Shown one piece after another: positions 1 to 11,243 of a stretch of DNA of 64,000 nucleotides. How positions within the stretch are numbered: the first letter of the stretch is position 1; every line of letters begins with the position of its first letter. Source of the stretch: Trametes villosa (taxonomy: Eukaryota > Basidiomycota > Agaricomycetes > Polyporales > Polyporaceae); assembly GCA_002964805.2 (NCBI GenBank), contig PUDQ02000003.1, positions 1,612,001 to 1,676,000 of the forward strand, written 5' to 3'. Made by a program: the position numbers and the translations under genes. The notes under the pieces are model-generated. The model worked only from the letters and a program-made list of their open reading frames with translations, was not told the origin of the DNA and made no database searches.

Positions 1-798
1 AGCAGCCGTGGCCGTCGATCGCGCGCACGGTGTACCAGGACCACAACCGGTACCTGGAGACGTACATGAAGCCGTACCCGGGCTACTTCTACACCGGCGA
101 CGGCGCCGCGCGCGACGAGCACGGGTACATCTGGATCAAGGGCCGTGTCGATGGTATGTCTCCTCATCCCCGCCCCTCGTGCGTGAGATAGTGGCAGTCT
201 AACGCGATGCGTGCAGACGTTATCAACGTGTCCGGCCACCGACTGTCAACGGCAGAGATCGAGTCCGCGCTGATCACGCACGCCGGCGTCGCCGAGACTG
301 CAGGTACGCCCGCTCTACCTCCACACCCGCTAAGGCATCTGTGCTGACTATCGCGACAGTGGTGGGCACCGCGGACGAGCTTACCGGGCAGGCCGTGTAC
401 GCGTTCGTGACGCTCAAGCCGTAAGCACACCCCTCCCTCTTTCTCTGCTCTGCACGGCATGCTAACCGCCCGCGCAGCGAGTTCACGTACGACCCGAACG
501 ACGAGGCGGGGCTCATCAAGGAGCTCACGCTCGCGGTGCGCAAGGTGATCGGGCCCTTCGCCGCGCCGAAGAAGATCTTCATCGTCTCGGACCTGCCCAA
601 GACGCGCTCCGGAAAGGTGCGCCCCCCTCCCCTCCTGGTGTCATGGAATGTTACTGACTTGCGCGATGTTGCCAGATCATGCGCCGCGTGCTGCGCAAGA
701 TCGTCGCGGGCGAGGGCGACCAGCTCGGGGACCTGAGCACGCTCGCGGAGCCGTCCGTCGTCGACACCATCAAGCAGAAGGTCGCCGCGCTCTCATGA
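1..798 (+). CDS. ACS1: acetyl-CoA synthetase, C-terminal part (5' end outside window)
   Basis: AMP-forming acetyl-CoA synthetase, which makes acetyl-CoA from acetate, ATP and CoA in cytosol and nucleus. Five exons are visible: 1-153, 217-303, 360-420, 478-616 and 676-798. They are joined by GT-AG introns whose phases keep one frame (codons start at base 3). The frame shows the hinge and C-terminal motifs of the ANL superfamily: YFYTGDGA, then [14 protein letters not shown], then AVVG, and near the end [16 protein letters not shown]. The lysine of that last motif is the catalytic and regulatory (acetylatable) lysine of the family. The protein ends with a normal stop at 796-798. The upstream part, with the ATP-binding and acetate-binding domains, lies outside the window. 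ACS rather than acyl-CoA ligase is favoured by the very close match to the ACS C-terminal signature. Confidence 0.93.
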
Positions 799-1384
799 GG
801 CACTACATGCGTGATGTATCCGGATCTTGGCTCGAGCCTCTGTTAATGTTTATACGGGAATGAGGAAAGAGGGAAGAGGGGAAGAGGGCGACGAGGGACA
901 GAGGGGCGATCCGACTGTGGGCTGCGGTCGTGAGAATGCTTGTGTATATTGTACGATATTAGTTGCTACTACCGGATACCATCGACAGCATGCACGCGAA
1001 TGAATATATGGCAGAGTTCTTGGTTCATATTGTACGCGATGAGTGTCGGCGTGCTGAGGATGCGGGCGATACGGGTGTTAGCTACGTAGAGTTGCAAGCG
1101 GCGCTTCATGATCAGGTCCACAATTCGCGGAGGCAGCGCGCGATGGCCGACGGGCGCGAGGAGTGGCATCTATTACGACCTAGCTTAGGTGACGCTAGCA
1201 AACGTTCCACTCAACATGCTCGTATCCGAAGCTGAACGTTTGGATATCCGCGCTCTTCATAGCGCAAATGGGTAGGTAGGGCTCGTAGGGCCACCATCAT
1301 CGCCCGGAGTACTAGCAACTTGAACACTCTCCTGCTGCTAGCCACACCACGTTGCGTCAGATCCCTGCCCTTGCAATGCGCAGG
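799..1384. other. intergenic, convergent gene ends
   Basis: Spacer between the 3' ends of the acetyl-CoA synthetase and HET A. No convincing gene seen. HET A might extend into it by a tiny last exon (1338-1364, minus strand) after a 35 nt intron, but that intron would be unusually short. Confidence 0.5.
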
Positions 1385-4199
1385 TCAGGATATGCACACC
1401 TGTTGGTCCCGCAACGCCGCCAGTTGAAAGAGAACGACCCCCATTTGCGAGGTCAACAACGCGTTTTGGGACATCAGCGCTGTGATCTGCCCGACCATGT
1501 TCGTCGTCCGCGCTCGCAGGGCTTCGTTCTCAAGCTGCAAGGTATCGAGGCGCTCAGAGGCCAGACGCATGGCATTCGTGAGGCTGCTAAGAGTCGCCTG
1601 TTCGTCCTGACGGATGCGTGTCGGTGGAGAGTGCGCAGAGATGGGTTCGATAGATGGCGGACGAGCCTCAGGTACATCAGCATCGTTCTCTGGTGTTCTC
1701 TGTTCGGGTGGGTCTTCGCCTCGGGGACTGTACAGCCCCGTTCCATCCGGCGTGGTGGTGTGGAGGTCTGTCGTGACGTCGCCGTCTCTGAGGTTTAAAA
1801 AAGTGAAGTACACCTTGTAATAAAAGTGAGCACTTCATTAGGACTCTCGCGAGAGGTTAAGCGTACATCAGCAGGCTGAGGGTTCGACTCGGAGTCGCCA
1901 GGTCCACGGGTTTCCGGAGCGTCATCGAGACGGACCGCGAACGCGTAGTCAACAGACTCTAGACCCGAGTACGCCATGTTGTTCTGAGTCGAAGAGTGGA
2001 CTTCGCGTACAACCTCGCCGGAAGCATGCGCGGCCGGAGGGTCCCCTAGCGTGTCACCACTTTTGGGCGAGCTCCTCTCGGCGATATCGACATAGAGCAA
2101 GGCGACGTTGTGAGCGGTGCCGTCCGAACTTTGGTGGGGAAGGTCCAGCGCAACGCGCAAGAGCCTCCCCAAGCCAAAGCTCTCACCGGCGTCCGAGTCC
2201 TGAGACGAGGGAAGCTGGAGGAAGAATTCGGCGTCCGCGAGCGTGTTAGGGGGAGAACGCGAGTTGAAATACGATGAACACCCCTCCTCCCGCTGTACCA
2301 CACTCGAAGAATCGGGGAATTTGGAGAATGGACGAGACGAGATGTTCGGTACGTTTGCCGGGTGCCCATCCGTGCTGGAAGATGTGTAGTAGACGGTGAT
2401 ATTAGCCTTCGTATCCGTGCCATCCTGCGTCCAGATCCTTCGGAGCAAGATCTGCAGATACAGGTCGTTCCACGAACCTCTGTCTCCGTGGCTCGCATTT
2501 AAGCTGAGGCGTGTAGATAGGGTATGCACGCTCTCCTCGCTGTCAATGTACAGATGCTCCACGGGCCTGATGGCGAAACCTACAGCGGAGAGTTGGTCTA
2601 TGCACCACGGAGCCAGGCGGCATTCGAAAACGTCGCGTTCGTTCCAATCAGGCCACAGGTTGATGGGCCGAGCGTCTGCGATCAGTATGCGGGACTTCGG
2701 CGAGGGCGCCTGGAAGCAACGACTGAGGAGGGATACCTCGACTGGCGCTGGGAGAATATGGGGAAACGCCTCCAGTAACGCCTCTCGCGCCAGGCGGACG
2801 ATGTGGAACGGCTCGTGGTGGAGAAGGCCGCAGTCGATGTGTGTCGCGATCGTCAGGCAGTGTAGTTCGTTAGAGTTCGTTGGCATCAGAGCGTGACCGA
2901 CAGAGGGGAAGAGCGATGAGAGAGCCGGTCGAATCTTCGCACTGAAGCAACGCTAGAAGGTCGGCGAGACCACGCTGCGCACACCGGCCACACGGCAGCG
3001 TGCAATCCATCGCGTTGGCCAACCCACGGGAGATCTGCGGTATTCGCGTGAGGTCAAGGCAGAGGAAGTGGACGCGTACACCCTGCGGAGTGAATACGCA
3101 GTGCAGCGGTGGGACGTCTTCGACCGCTCGTCCAAGGCGTGAGGCAAAGGCTGTGGGCGACAGTGGAGTGATGCTGTTGGAGAGGAAACGGGAGAAGTAC
3201 CGCGGTGAGGGCGCAAGAAGGCTCGGCACAGGGCCTATCCGGTCAGCTACCGTTCCTCGTTTCAGGGATAGCAGCGTACAGCTCCTGCCCCAGGAGAATA
3301 TGCTCTGGTCCGGGACGGTCTTGATGATTTCCTCCTGGAGACGGAAGAACGCGTGTTCCCCCTCGCCGTAAATCGGGGAGAGATGGACGCCGAAGATCCC
3401 CAACAGCGAGTACGCTCGGTCCTCTAGGCGCGTAGTTTCCCGCAGCGAGGCCCAGGACATTCGCTCTGCGACGCTGATAGAGGCCACGGATGCGCGTCCG
3501 ACAAGGATGTCGGTGCTAATTTGGGTGATCTCCTCCAGCGTCGACGCTAGGCCAAGCCTCGTCCCTAGGAAGCGCCAGCTGCTCGTCAGGAAAACCACGC
3601 GCTCGGGTGCGATGAGCTCCTGCAGTGTCCAGCCCCGTTTGTGCCATCTGCTCGATCGGAACGAGGAGCGGGCCGCCTGCGGCCGCTCGCCGTAGGGGAC
3701 GTCCGCGAGGAAGACGTAACATATGTCCGAGAGTCTGTAGAGCTCGTACATGGCGTTGATAGCCTCCGAGAGTTCGGCACTGCTTGTCTTGTCGATGCAG
3801 CATGAGTCGATCCAAATGAGCCGGATACCATTCTTCCGTGCGACTTTGCAGGCGAATCGGATCTTGTCGGAAAGTAGGGGGTGATCAGGAAGCGACACAG
3901 CTGTACGTGGTAAGTGACCTGTAAAGCCATTGTCGCAGCGGTTGGGGACGTCTGGAAGGAGAATTAACGTTCAGGTTGCCGGGGAGTATGATTGATGATT
4001 GGTCCAGAGTCCACTCACCGTGTTCCTGCCTCTGCGCCTGCGCTGTGACCTGCAACTTGAAGGCCATGACGTCTTGGTAGGACTGCTCGCCCCCTTCCGC
4101 CCCGGATCTCCATGTGTGAGATAAGATGGCATATCGAACTTGGGTAGGGTCATTGTGCCACTCGAACTCGCCGGTATACGTGTTCAAGAAACGCGGCAT
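1385..4199 (-). pseudogene. HET-domain protein A, frameshifted
   Basis: Heterokaryon-incompatibility (HET, PF06985) family protein. HET proteins trigger regulated cell death or incompatibility in fungi; the specific partner here is unknown. The start at 4199 (MPRFLNTYTG) is chosen because all four paralogues here begin MPRFL. Exon 1 (4199-4019) carries the YAILSHTWR and GGEQSY motifs. After an intron (4018-3952), exon 2 carries WIDSCCIDKTSSAELSEAIN, the GWTLQEL motif and SLLGIFGVHLSPIYGEG. The frame stops at 2870, and the homologous sequence (LHCLTIATHIDCGLL) resumes in another frame at a tandem 10 bp repeat, which breaks the gene. A C-terminal acidic and coiled-coil tail (LQLENEALRARTTNMVGQI) follows an unresolved intron near 1800-1850. 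It is divergent to HET B. The frameshift could be a sequencing or assembly error; otherwise the copy is dead or truncated. Confidence 0.85.
2864..2883. repeat. tandem 10 bp duplication that shifts the HET A frame
   Basis: The plus strand reads agttcgttag followed by agttcgttgg. The second unit is a near-copy of the first, and its 10 bp length moves the HET A reading frame by one. Counting only one unit aligns the protein on both sides with paralogues B and C. Confidence 0.8.
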
Positions 4200-5296
4200 T
4201 CTGAGTATGCATTTCCCATGAGCCATGAGTGCAGTTGCAGCAGTTATATAAAATTCACTTACATTTATCTTGAGAGAGACGGACGGCGGGTAAGTACCGC
4301 CGGATGGATACCGGTGCGGGGGGAAACCTTGTCCGCCCAGTTCTTGTTGGGAGGTATATATGCCCCCAAGGCATCAATCAGCCTCACCATATAAGTCGTT
4401 TGCGTTGCATTCCGTAGTGTACAGTGCACGCCACGGAACTCTAGGAAGCTGATACGGTGTCGTGACAATACGGTTAGGCTCATTCCGAAGTTGTTGCTGG
4501 TGATGACTTACTTGATCCCATATTTCCGCGGAGCATATTCGTACATGCCCCCGCGCGTTGCGCGGGTCCGCCATTAAGTAATTGGACACTTACTGAAAAG
4601 CTTTCGAGTGAGAGACGGCGTGGATGAGCACGCAGAGCAGCATGGTGGCGTTCGACGATAACAAGCGCGCGGCAAGATTTTGGGTCGACGAGCGCTTCCA
4701 ACTTGAAATTTCTGCCAGGTACACCATCCGCCCTTGAACACCTACAGCCATATACCTCTCATCCCTCCTTGGACTCTCGGGGAATAATGCTGCTGAAGGC
4801 GGCTTACGGTCTTGCAATATACTCGTACAGGAAACAACATTGCAAAGCACTTAACTGGACCTAACCGCCATCCAGCGCTGGGAAGCAGTTCGCATCGCCT
4901 GATGGCTATGCGCATTCCCCATGAGTACCGGTGCAATAACACTGGACTGTTCCCGTGGTCGAGACCCAGCACCGCTCTGCTCCAGGTTCTGATAGTAACA
5001 ACACACCATCGCCTCGAGGCGAAGTTGTATCCGTATATCATGACAGCTTCTCGCGGGCATCCGGGCGGTACAGGTGTGACGGTAAGTGTCTTCATTCTCT
5101 TCAGTCTGCCCAGCTGCCTGGAGCGGAGCATCTCACCACAGCCCCTACCAGCACTCTCGCCCCGGCGAATAGCGTCAAGACAGCGAAGCCTTGACTTCAA
5201 ACGGCTGGCCCTCCTGCCATCCCAACAGCTGTGAGTTTCCAAAAGGAACAGCGGAGAATGACCTGCTAATCTTACAGAAGCTACCAGATTATCAAG
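4200..5296. other. divergent intergenic region between HET A and HET B
   Basis: About 1.1 kb shared upstream region. No convincing protein gene. Both ends contain a likely 5' UTR intron. For HET A the acceptor (actcag) is one base before its ATG. For HET B a gtgagt...ttacag intron lies at about 5231-5278. Confidence 0.5.
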
Positions 5297-7935
5297 ATGC
5301 CGCGTTTCCTGAATACACATACCGGCCAGTTCGTCTGGATCGACGACCCAGAAAGTTGCTCTTATGCCATCCTCTCGCACACCTGGCGGTCAGCGAGCGC
5401 GGGCGGAGAGCAGTCGTACGAGGATGTGCGGAAGCTGCAGGCAGAATCGGTCGAGGCGCTCGCAGTCTCTAGCTCAGGCCTACCAGATCGCGATCCGGCC
5501 TCCTCGAGTCCCTCGTTTCTCACACATCCTCGACTGTCCTCAAAGATTAAAGGCATCTGCAAAGTTGCGCGCGAGGCCGGATTCGACCTCGTCTGGATTG
5601 ACTCCTGTTGCATCGACAAGTCTAGCAGCGCGGAGCTCTCCGAGGCCATCAACTCCATGTACGAGTGGTACCGGCTCGCGGACGTCTGCTACGCATACCT
5701 CGCGGATGTGCCTGACGACAGCAGGCCGGCCATCAGCCAGGCGTTTTGGCAGAGCAGGTGGCATACCCGCGGCTGGACCCTCCAGGAGCTCGTCGCCCCG
5801 ACGCACATGGTGTTCCTCTCCCGCTCGTGGCGCTTCCTAGGAACGAAGATGGGGCTTGCGGCTACGCTCGAGCAGGTGACGGGCATCGACTTCGCGCTCC
5901 TCGTCGGTAGGGCTAGCCTGAGCTCTTTCAGCGTGGCTCGCAGGATGTCGTGGGCGGCCAGGCGGCGGACAACCCGCGTTGAAGATAAGGCGTACTGCCT
6001 TCTCGGTATCTTCGGAATCCACATGTCGCCGATATACGGCGAAGGGCGTCATGCATTCACTCGTCTACAAGAGGAGATCATCAAGACCATCCCCGACCAA
6101 AGTATCTTCGCTTGGGGCCGGTGCTGTCTGCTAAGCGACTCGACGAAGGCGCAGAGCTTGAGCATCGCGTGGCGCGGGAGTCCTCACGAGAGCGGCCTCC
6201 TCGCCCAGTCACCAGAAGACTTCCAGTTCGCCGTTGACGACATTCCGCTGTCTCCCTCGGACTTCGTGTCGCGTTTAGGTCTTCCGGAAGCCGAGCTTGA
6301 GCCGCCGTCTCTCCACTGCGTCTTCACGCCGCAAGGCGTACGCGTTCGGCTACTTTGTCTGGACCTGTCGCTTCTGCCTCAAATATCGGAGGCCCTCTCC
6401 GCCGTGGACAAGGGACGCGCCTGCGAGGATTGCCAAGACGAGCCGGCTGCTCACTGCTTAGCTCTTCTCCAGTGCGGGAACTCTTACGACGATACCCTGA
6501 TCGCCATTCCACTCTGTGTCTCGAAGCCTATCGCTGGGCAGCCGGACGGGCAGCTTGTTACGACTCGTATGTCGTGCAGCAGAGACGACCACGCAGCGTT
6601 TCGCGTTGTACGCCTTGGCAGAACACTCCTGCAAGACGCCGATCTATCTCGCAGTTCCGCGGTCGGACTTCGGGAGGTCTTCATCTGTGCACATTCCTCC
6701 GTAACGACCGATCAAGGCCCTCCGCCCGCACTAGATCCCGATTTCTCCATTTTCCTTGATCCGGGCTGTCTCCTGGACCTCGAGACGCACGGCTTCACCG
6801 CGTCTCCCCTAAAGGTCGAAAGCCCACAAATCCATGATACGCTACGCGTACCGGAAGGCCGCACCATCGCGCTCTCCGCCGCAACTACCCTCGCGTACGG
6901 CACGTATCCAGAGGCCCCCACAGAGCTCATCGAGGTTCGCGTCAATTTGATGGTCGACTACTCCTTACGCGCCATGGTCCCGCTGGCTCTCCCCGAATTC
7001 CTGGGTCTCTGCCCTATGGTCCAATTCTCCGTCCGACATCTATTCAGCGTTCCCCCTGACTCCAGCGGCGCTGTCAGACATTCCGACCAGGTGGTTTCGC
7101 CATTCCTGGAGCCTTCCTTCGCACAGTACAGGCTCCGGGAGGTACACTGCGCAGACCCAAGTTCCGGGGCCCAAGTACTGAGCTGGGGCTCCGACGACCC
7201 CTCTGGATCAGTCGGTAGCCTCAGGAACACCATCCAAACCGAGTTCATCATCCACTCTGACGCGCAGAGCTCGGACGCCGGGTCCTCGGGTGGGGCGTTC
7301 AACATCCGCGTCCTGCGGCTGGCCCTGCATGCCGAGAGGAACGCGCTCCACGAGTTCGGGTACGACAGCCTGCGGTTCTGGGTCCAGCTTACGGAGCCGT
7401 ACCCGTATCGGCGCATGGTCGAGGCCGGACGGGCTTCACACATGGCCGGCATCGTCGCGGATAACCCTGTTGAAACGAAGGAGGAGCTCGCTACAGGCCG
7501 TGTGTACGGGTATGGCGATCCGTACTCGTGGGCCATTTTCGAGGACACCCCCGATCTGGTGAGTTCACCGCTGATGCATCTTCACCCCCTCGACCTCGTT
7601 GCATGGCTCATCTAATCGCGCGTGGTTATTGTCAGCCGCCTCTCCTACTGATGCTCAAAGTCTTCGAGAATGTGGACGACGATTTGGACTGGGCGCCGCC
7701 AAGAGGATTCCTAGCACGCGCTATTCCTTGCGAGTGGGCGCCAGTCGAAGTGAAGCACACTGAAGATCTGCCGGAACATGCGTCAAAACGTACGTGCCCA
7801 CGCCATACGTCACATTCATCGTGCTAACGTAGCCGGGCAGTATCTCGGGGACTTAGGTTGAAGTCGCTGACCCCCATCGTGCCGCGCATCCATGTACTGC
7901 GGCGTCTCAAAGCGCTACTTACCCCTTCATCGTGA
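5297..7935 (+). CDS. HET-domain protein B
   Basis: Apparently intact HET-family protein of 836 residues; three exons 5297-7558, 7636-7789 and 7841-7935, all in phase. The HET domain spans about residues 23-175: YAILSHTWR at 23-31, GGEQSYEDV from 37, WIDSCCIDKSSSAELSEAIN from about 99 and GWTLQEL at about 160. It is followed by the MSWAARR...EDKAYCLLGIFG segment that usually follows HET domains in Agaricomycetes (roughly 215-265), then a long, poorly conserved C-terminal region shared with the paralogues here (LHCVFTPQGVRVRLLCLDL). A role in non-self recognition or regulated cell death follows from the family and is not shown by the sequence. Start chosen by paralogue alignment; a 5' UTR intron probably ends shortly upstream. 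Its short basic C-terminus (LSRGLRLKSLTP) differs from the coiled-coil tails of A and C. Confidence 0.9.
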
Positions 7936-8322
7936 AGGAAACCAGCCAGCAGACGACGTCAGTTCGTCGTGGGAAGGAGCTGTCGTCTCTGATTGACTCT
8001 TTTTTTGGCTTATCATGGCCTTCTGGGTGTATGCTCTCCGGTCCGTAGCGTGCCGCTCGCTAAGTGCATCTTCGACAGGCGGTGCTATGTGTATCTGGGT
8101 TCACACTCGTACATGATCGTCTTCGTCTCACTCTCTGCATCCCGCAACTCTACGTCCAACCACGACTTCGCCCCCTTGTCTATCCTGTACTCTTTAGACC
8201 CACACTACCTCTCCACCAGCACCTTCTCTCAACTCGCACTCTATCCCTGCTGACCCAATGCCAGGCAAGTCTTAAGTAAACCTGCGGCGCCTCCTCTGCT
8301 GAAACTAACGCGGCCACACAGC
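7936..8322. other. promoter region of HET C
   Basis: Spacer between two same-strand HET genes. No gene seen. A probable 5' UTR intron ends at cacag one base before the HET C start codon. Confidence 0.5.
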
Positions 8323-11122
8323 ATGCCTCGTTTCCTGGACACGCACACAGGTCAATTCGTCTGGATCAACAACCCTCGCACGGTTCGCTATGCGATACTT
8401 TCTCACACCTGGAGACCGGTTGATGAAGGAGGAGAGCAAGCATACGAGGACGTTCGGAAGCTCCAAGCCCCAGGCGCGTCGGATAAGCTATCGAGGACTC
8501 CAGTGGACACGCTCAACGCTACGGCTTGTTCCTCTATTCTCTCCCACCCCGAATTGTCCGACAAGATCAAGGGAACCTGCCAGGTCGCGCGCGACGCCGG
8601 GTACGATCTCGTCTGGATTGACTCCCGCTGCATCGACAAGTCCAGCAGTGCAGAACTGTCGGAGGCGATCAACTCGATGTTCGAGTGGTACATCCTCGCC
8701 GACGTATGCTACGCCTATCTTTCGGACGTTCCTGAAGGCGACGACCCGGCGGCAGAGGCATCCGCGTTCTCCCTGAGCAGATGGCATAGAAGGGGTTGGA
8801 CGCTCCAGGAACTTATCGCGCCGAAGCACGTCGTGTTCTTGACCAATACATGGCGTATACTAGGTACAAAACTCCGCCTGTCGTCGACACTCTCGAAGAT
8901 CACTGGGATTGCTGTGGCCATCCTGATCGGCGCGGTCGGTCTGGACTCGGTCAGTGTCTCGCGGAGGATGTCATGGGCGGCTGACAGAGAGACTACGCGC
9001 GCCGAAGACGAGGCGTACTGTCTGCTAGGTATATTCGGAATCCACATATCTCCGATATACGGCGAGGGGCGTCACGCATTCATTCGACTACAGGAAGAGA
9101 TCATTCGCACCATCCCCGACCAGAGCATCTTCGCTTGGGGGCCCCGTCGTGTCGAGCTCCTGACCCCGAACAAGGCCATCGCACGTTCACCGAACATCTG
9201 GCATCCATGGGAAGAAGGACTCCTCGCTACCTCTCCCAGTCACTTCGTCCACGCGGAAGACGTCACGCCTCTCTCTCAGTCGGAGTTTGTCCGCCAAGTC
9301 GGACCAATACAATGTCCTGTCCCAAATGTTCATTGCGTCTTCACCCCAGAAGGCGTCCGCTTGCGACTTCTTTGCGTCGACCTCACGTTGTGGAACCAGA
9401 TTATCCCTGTCGTCTTGCAAACAAACGCCACAGTTGGAGCACTGCGTAAATCCTGCGACGCCTGTCGGTGTCGGGGGTACGCGCACTACCTGGCCATTCT
9501 GCAGTGCGTAGACAGTTCCGGTTGCCTTGTCGCCTTGCCTCTCTGTCGACCAAGGCCGGATGCGGCTTGGACTCGCGGCTCTCTCGTTGTCGCGTCCCAT
9601 GCCACGTGCGGTGCACTCAACCACGATCCCTACCACTCCATGCGGCTGAAGGCGCACATGATGGAGCTCCTGAGCATCCACCCACCAACATCCCTGGAGC
9701 TCTTCGTGTGCGGCGTTGCGCCTCGGGTTCATGCTTCCCATGTAGGGTCCCCCTCCGCGTCGTGGGGCCATTTCGGACAACCCTCTGCGATTCGTATGGC
9801 CCCTTGGTGTAGGGAAGACCTCCAAGCGCGTGGATTCGGTATATCCCCCATCGAGTGTCAGCTCGAATGCCCTTCCGTGGGCGAAGGAGTTATTCATTTC
9901 TCCCTCGCTATCGTTCGCAGCCGCAGATCTAGCACTGTTGGACTTCTCGGCGACCGGGACGCTTGGGAGCAATACATACAAGTCCGGTTCACGTTGTCCC
10001 ATCAGTGGTTTTCTGAAGACACTCACGGCCGTTCGGTCGTGCACTTCGCAGTAACTCACTGCTTTCCGACGCTGCCTGCCAGCCCGAGTTCGGATGCTAG
10101 CTTAGCTCCGTCGAACCCGCCGAGCTCCCCACCGAGCCTTCCGGGTGTCCTTGTACCTTCGTCGCGTGTCTTGCCGCCTACTCGATGCCATCATCTGGGC
10201 AACCGTGGAGCTGGCGCAGATACATCATCGCGCTCCTTCCTCTGGGAGAGCCACTTAGGTCCCGACGTCGACGAAACGCCCCTTCCTTCGGCTCAGGCCC
10301 GGGCGCAGGCCAGCTCTATCCTCCACTCTGACGGTAATTGGCAGCAGGACTCGTTTAGGCTTATACGGCTGTCTCTATGTGCGGAGTCGGTGCGAAAGGC
10401 TCCCAATCACCCTCGGCCGCATTCATCTGCCAACACCTTGTGGCTCGGTGTCGAGCTGTCCGAACCGGCTCCGTACCGTGAACTGGTCCCTCACCCCTCA
10501 CATCCGTGCTCTGTAGAAACCGACGCTGTCGGTCACCCTCATGCCCCGCTTTCTTCGGGGGAGGCTTGCTCGACCGCCTTGCCTACGCTGCTGGATTACT
10601 GGGAATACGTGAGACCAGTCATGACCCCCATCCCGGTACGACCTGTGTTATAGGTTTGTGCGACGATGTTCAAGCACTGACGCGAGATGGCATTGTGCAG
10701 CCTCCAGCAGTCTACTTGGATGATCCTGCGTTCGTTCCCGATCCCGCCGTCGAGGATACTGCGGTAACGGGCTCAAGCTCCAGTGCTGGCCAGTGTGAGC
10801 GGCAACCCGCTCTTGCTGATCCATTCAGCACAAAGTCGACGCCCAGACACCCTTCGCCTCTGGTCCGCGTCTCGGCCACACCCTCCTGCGATGCCTGCCA
10901 TGGTCCAAGCCAGGACAGCGTCGCGGCTCGTCTCCTGCAGCGTATCAATGATCTGCAGCGGGAAGTTATGACTACTCGCGCGGAGATGGCCTCCATGTCT
11001 GCAGAGTTGCGCAGCATTGCGACAGCTTCGGGTACGTACGCAAACCGTCACCCGCTTGTGCATGCCTAACTCAAGTTCAAGGATCAGGATACAATCCGCG
11101 AAAGCGTCGGCGGAAATCTTGA
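8323..11122 (+). CDS. HET-domain protein C with coiled-coil, basic tail
   Basis: HET-family protein of 896 residues; exons 8323-10635, 10701-11031 and 11076-11122 (in-phase introns with CTGAC and CTAAC branch points; the last acceptor could also be 6 nt further on, still in frame). The HET motifs are YAILSHTWR, WIDSRCIDKSSSAELSEAIN and GWTLQEL, followed by YCLLGIFGIHISPIYGEG. The CC of the usual SCCID motif is RC here. The second exon is acidic, then predicts a short coiled coil (LLQRINDLQREVMTTRAEM). The last exon adds a strongly basic end (NPRKRRRKS) that could be a nuclear-localisation signal. HET A has a comparable heptad-rich tail and HET B and D do not. Tandem with HET B, probably by local duplication. 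Function is inferred from the family only. Confidence 0.88.
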
Positions 11123-11243
11123 CGGCGGCTTCCAGTGTCCTGGCCTACTTCTCGTCCGCTGAAGAGGGCATCTGTACTTCGCAAGATGTAGTATGGTACA
11201 TGTACACTCCAGAATGCTGCTATGTGGTCTAACATTCGCACAA

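Noticed and set aside
2860..2960. Intron at the HET A frame change
   Set aside because: No GT-AG pair of plausible length, and the tandem 10 bp repeat explains the shift exactly.
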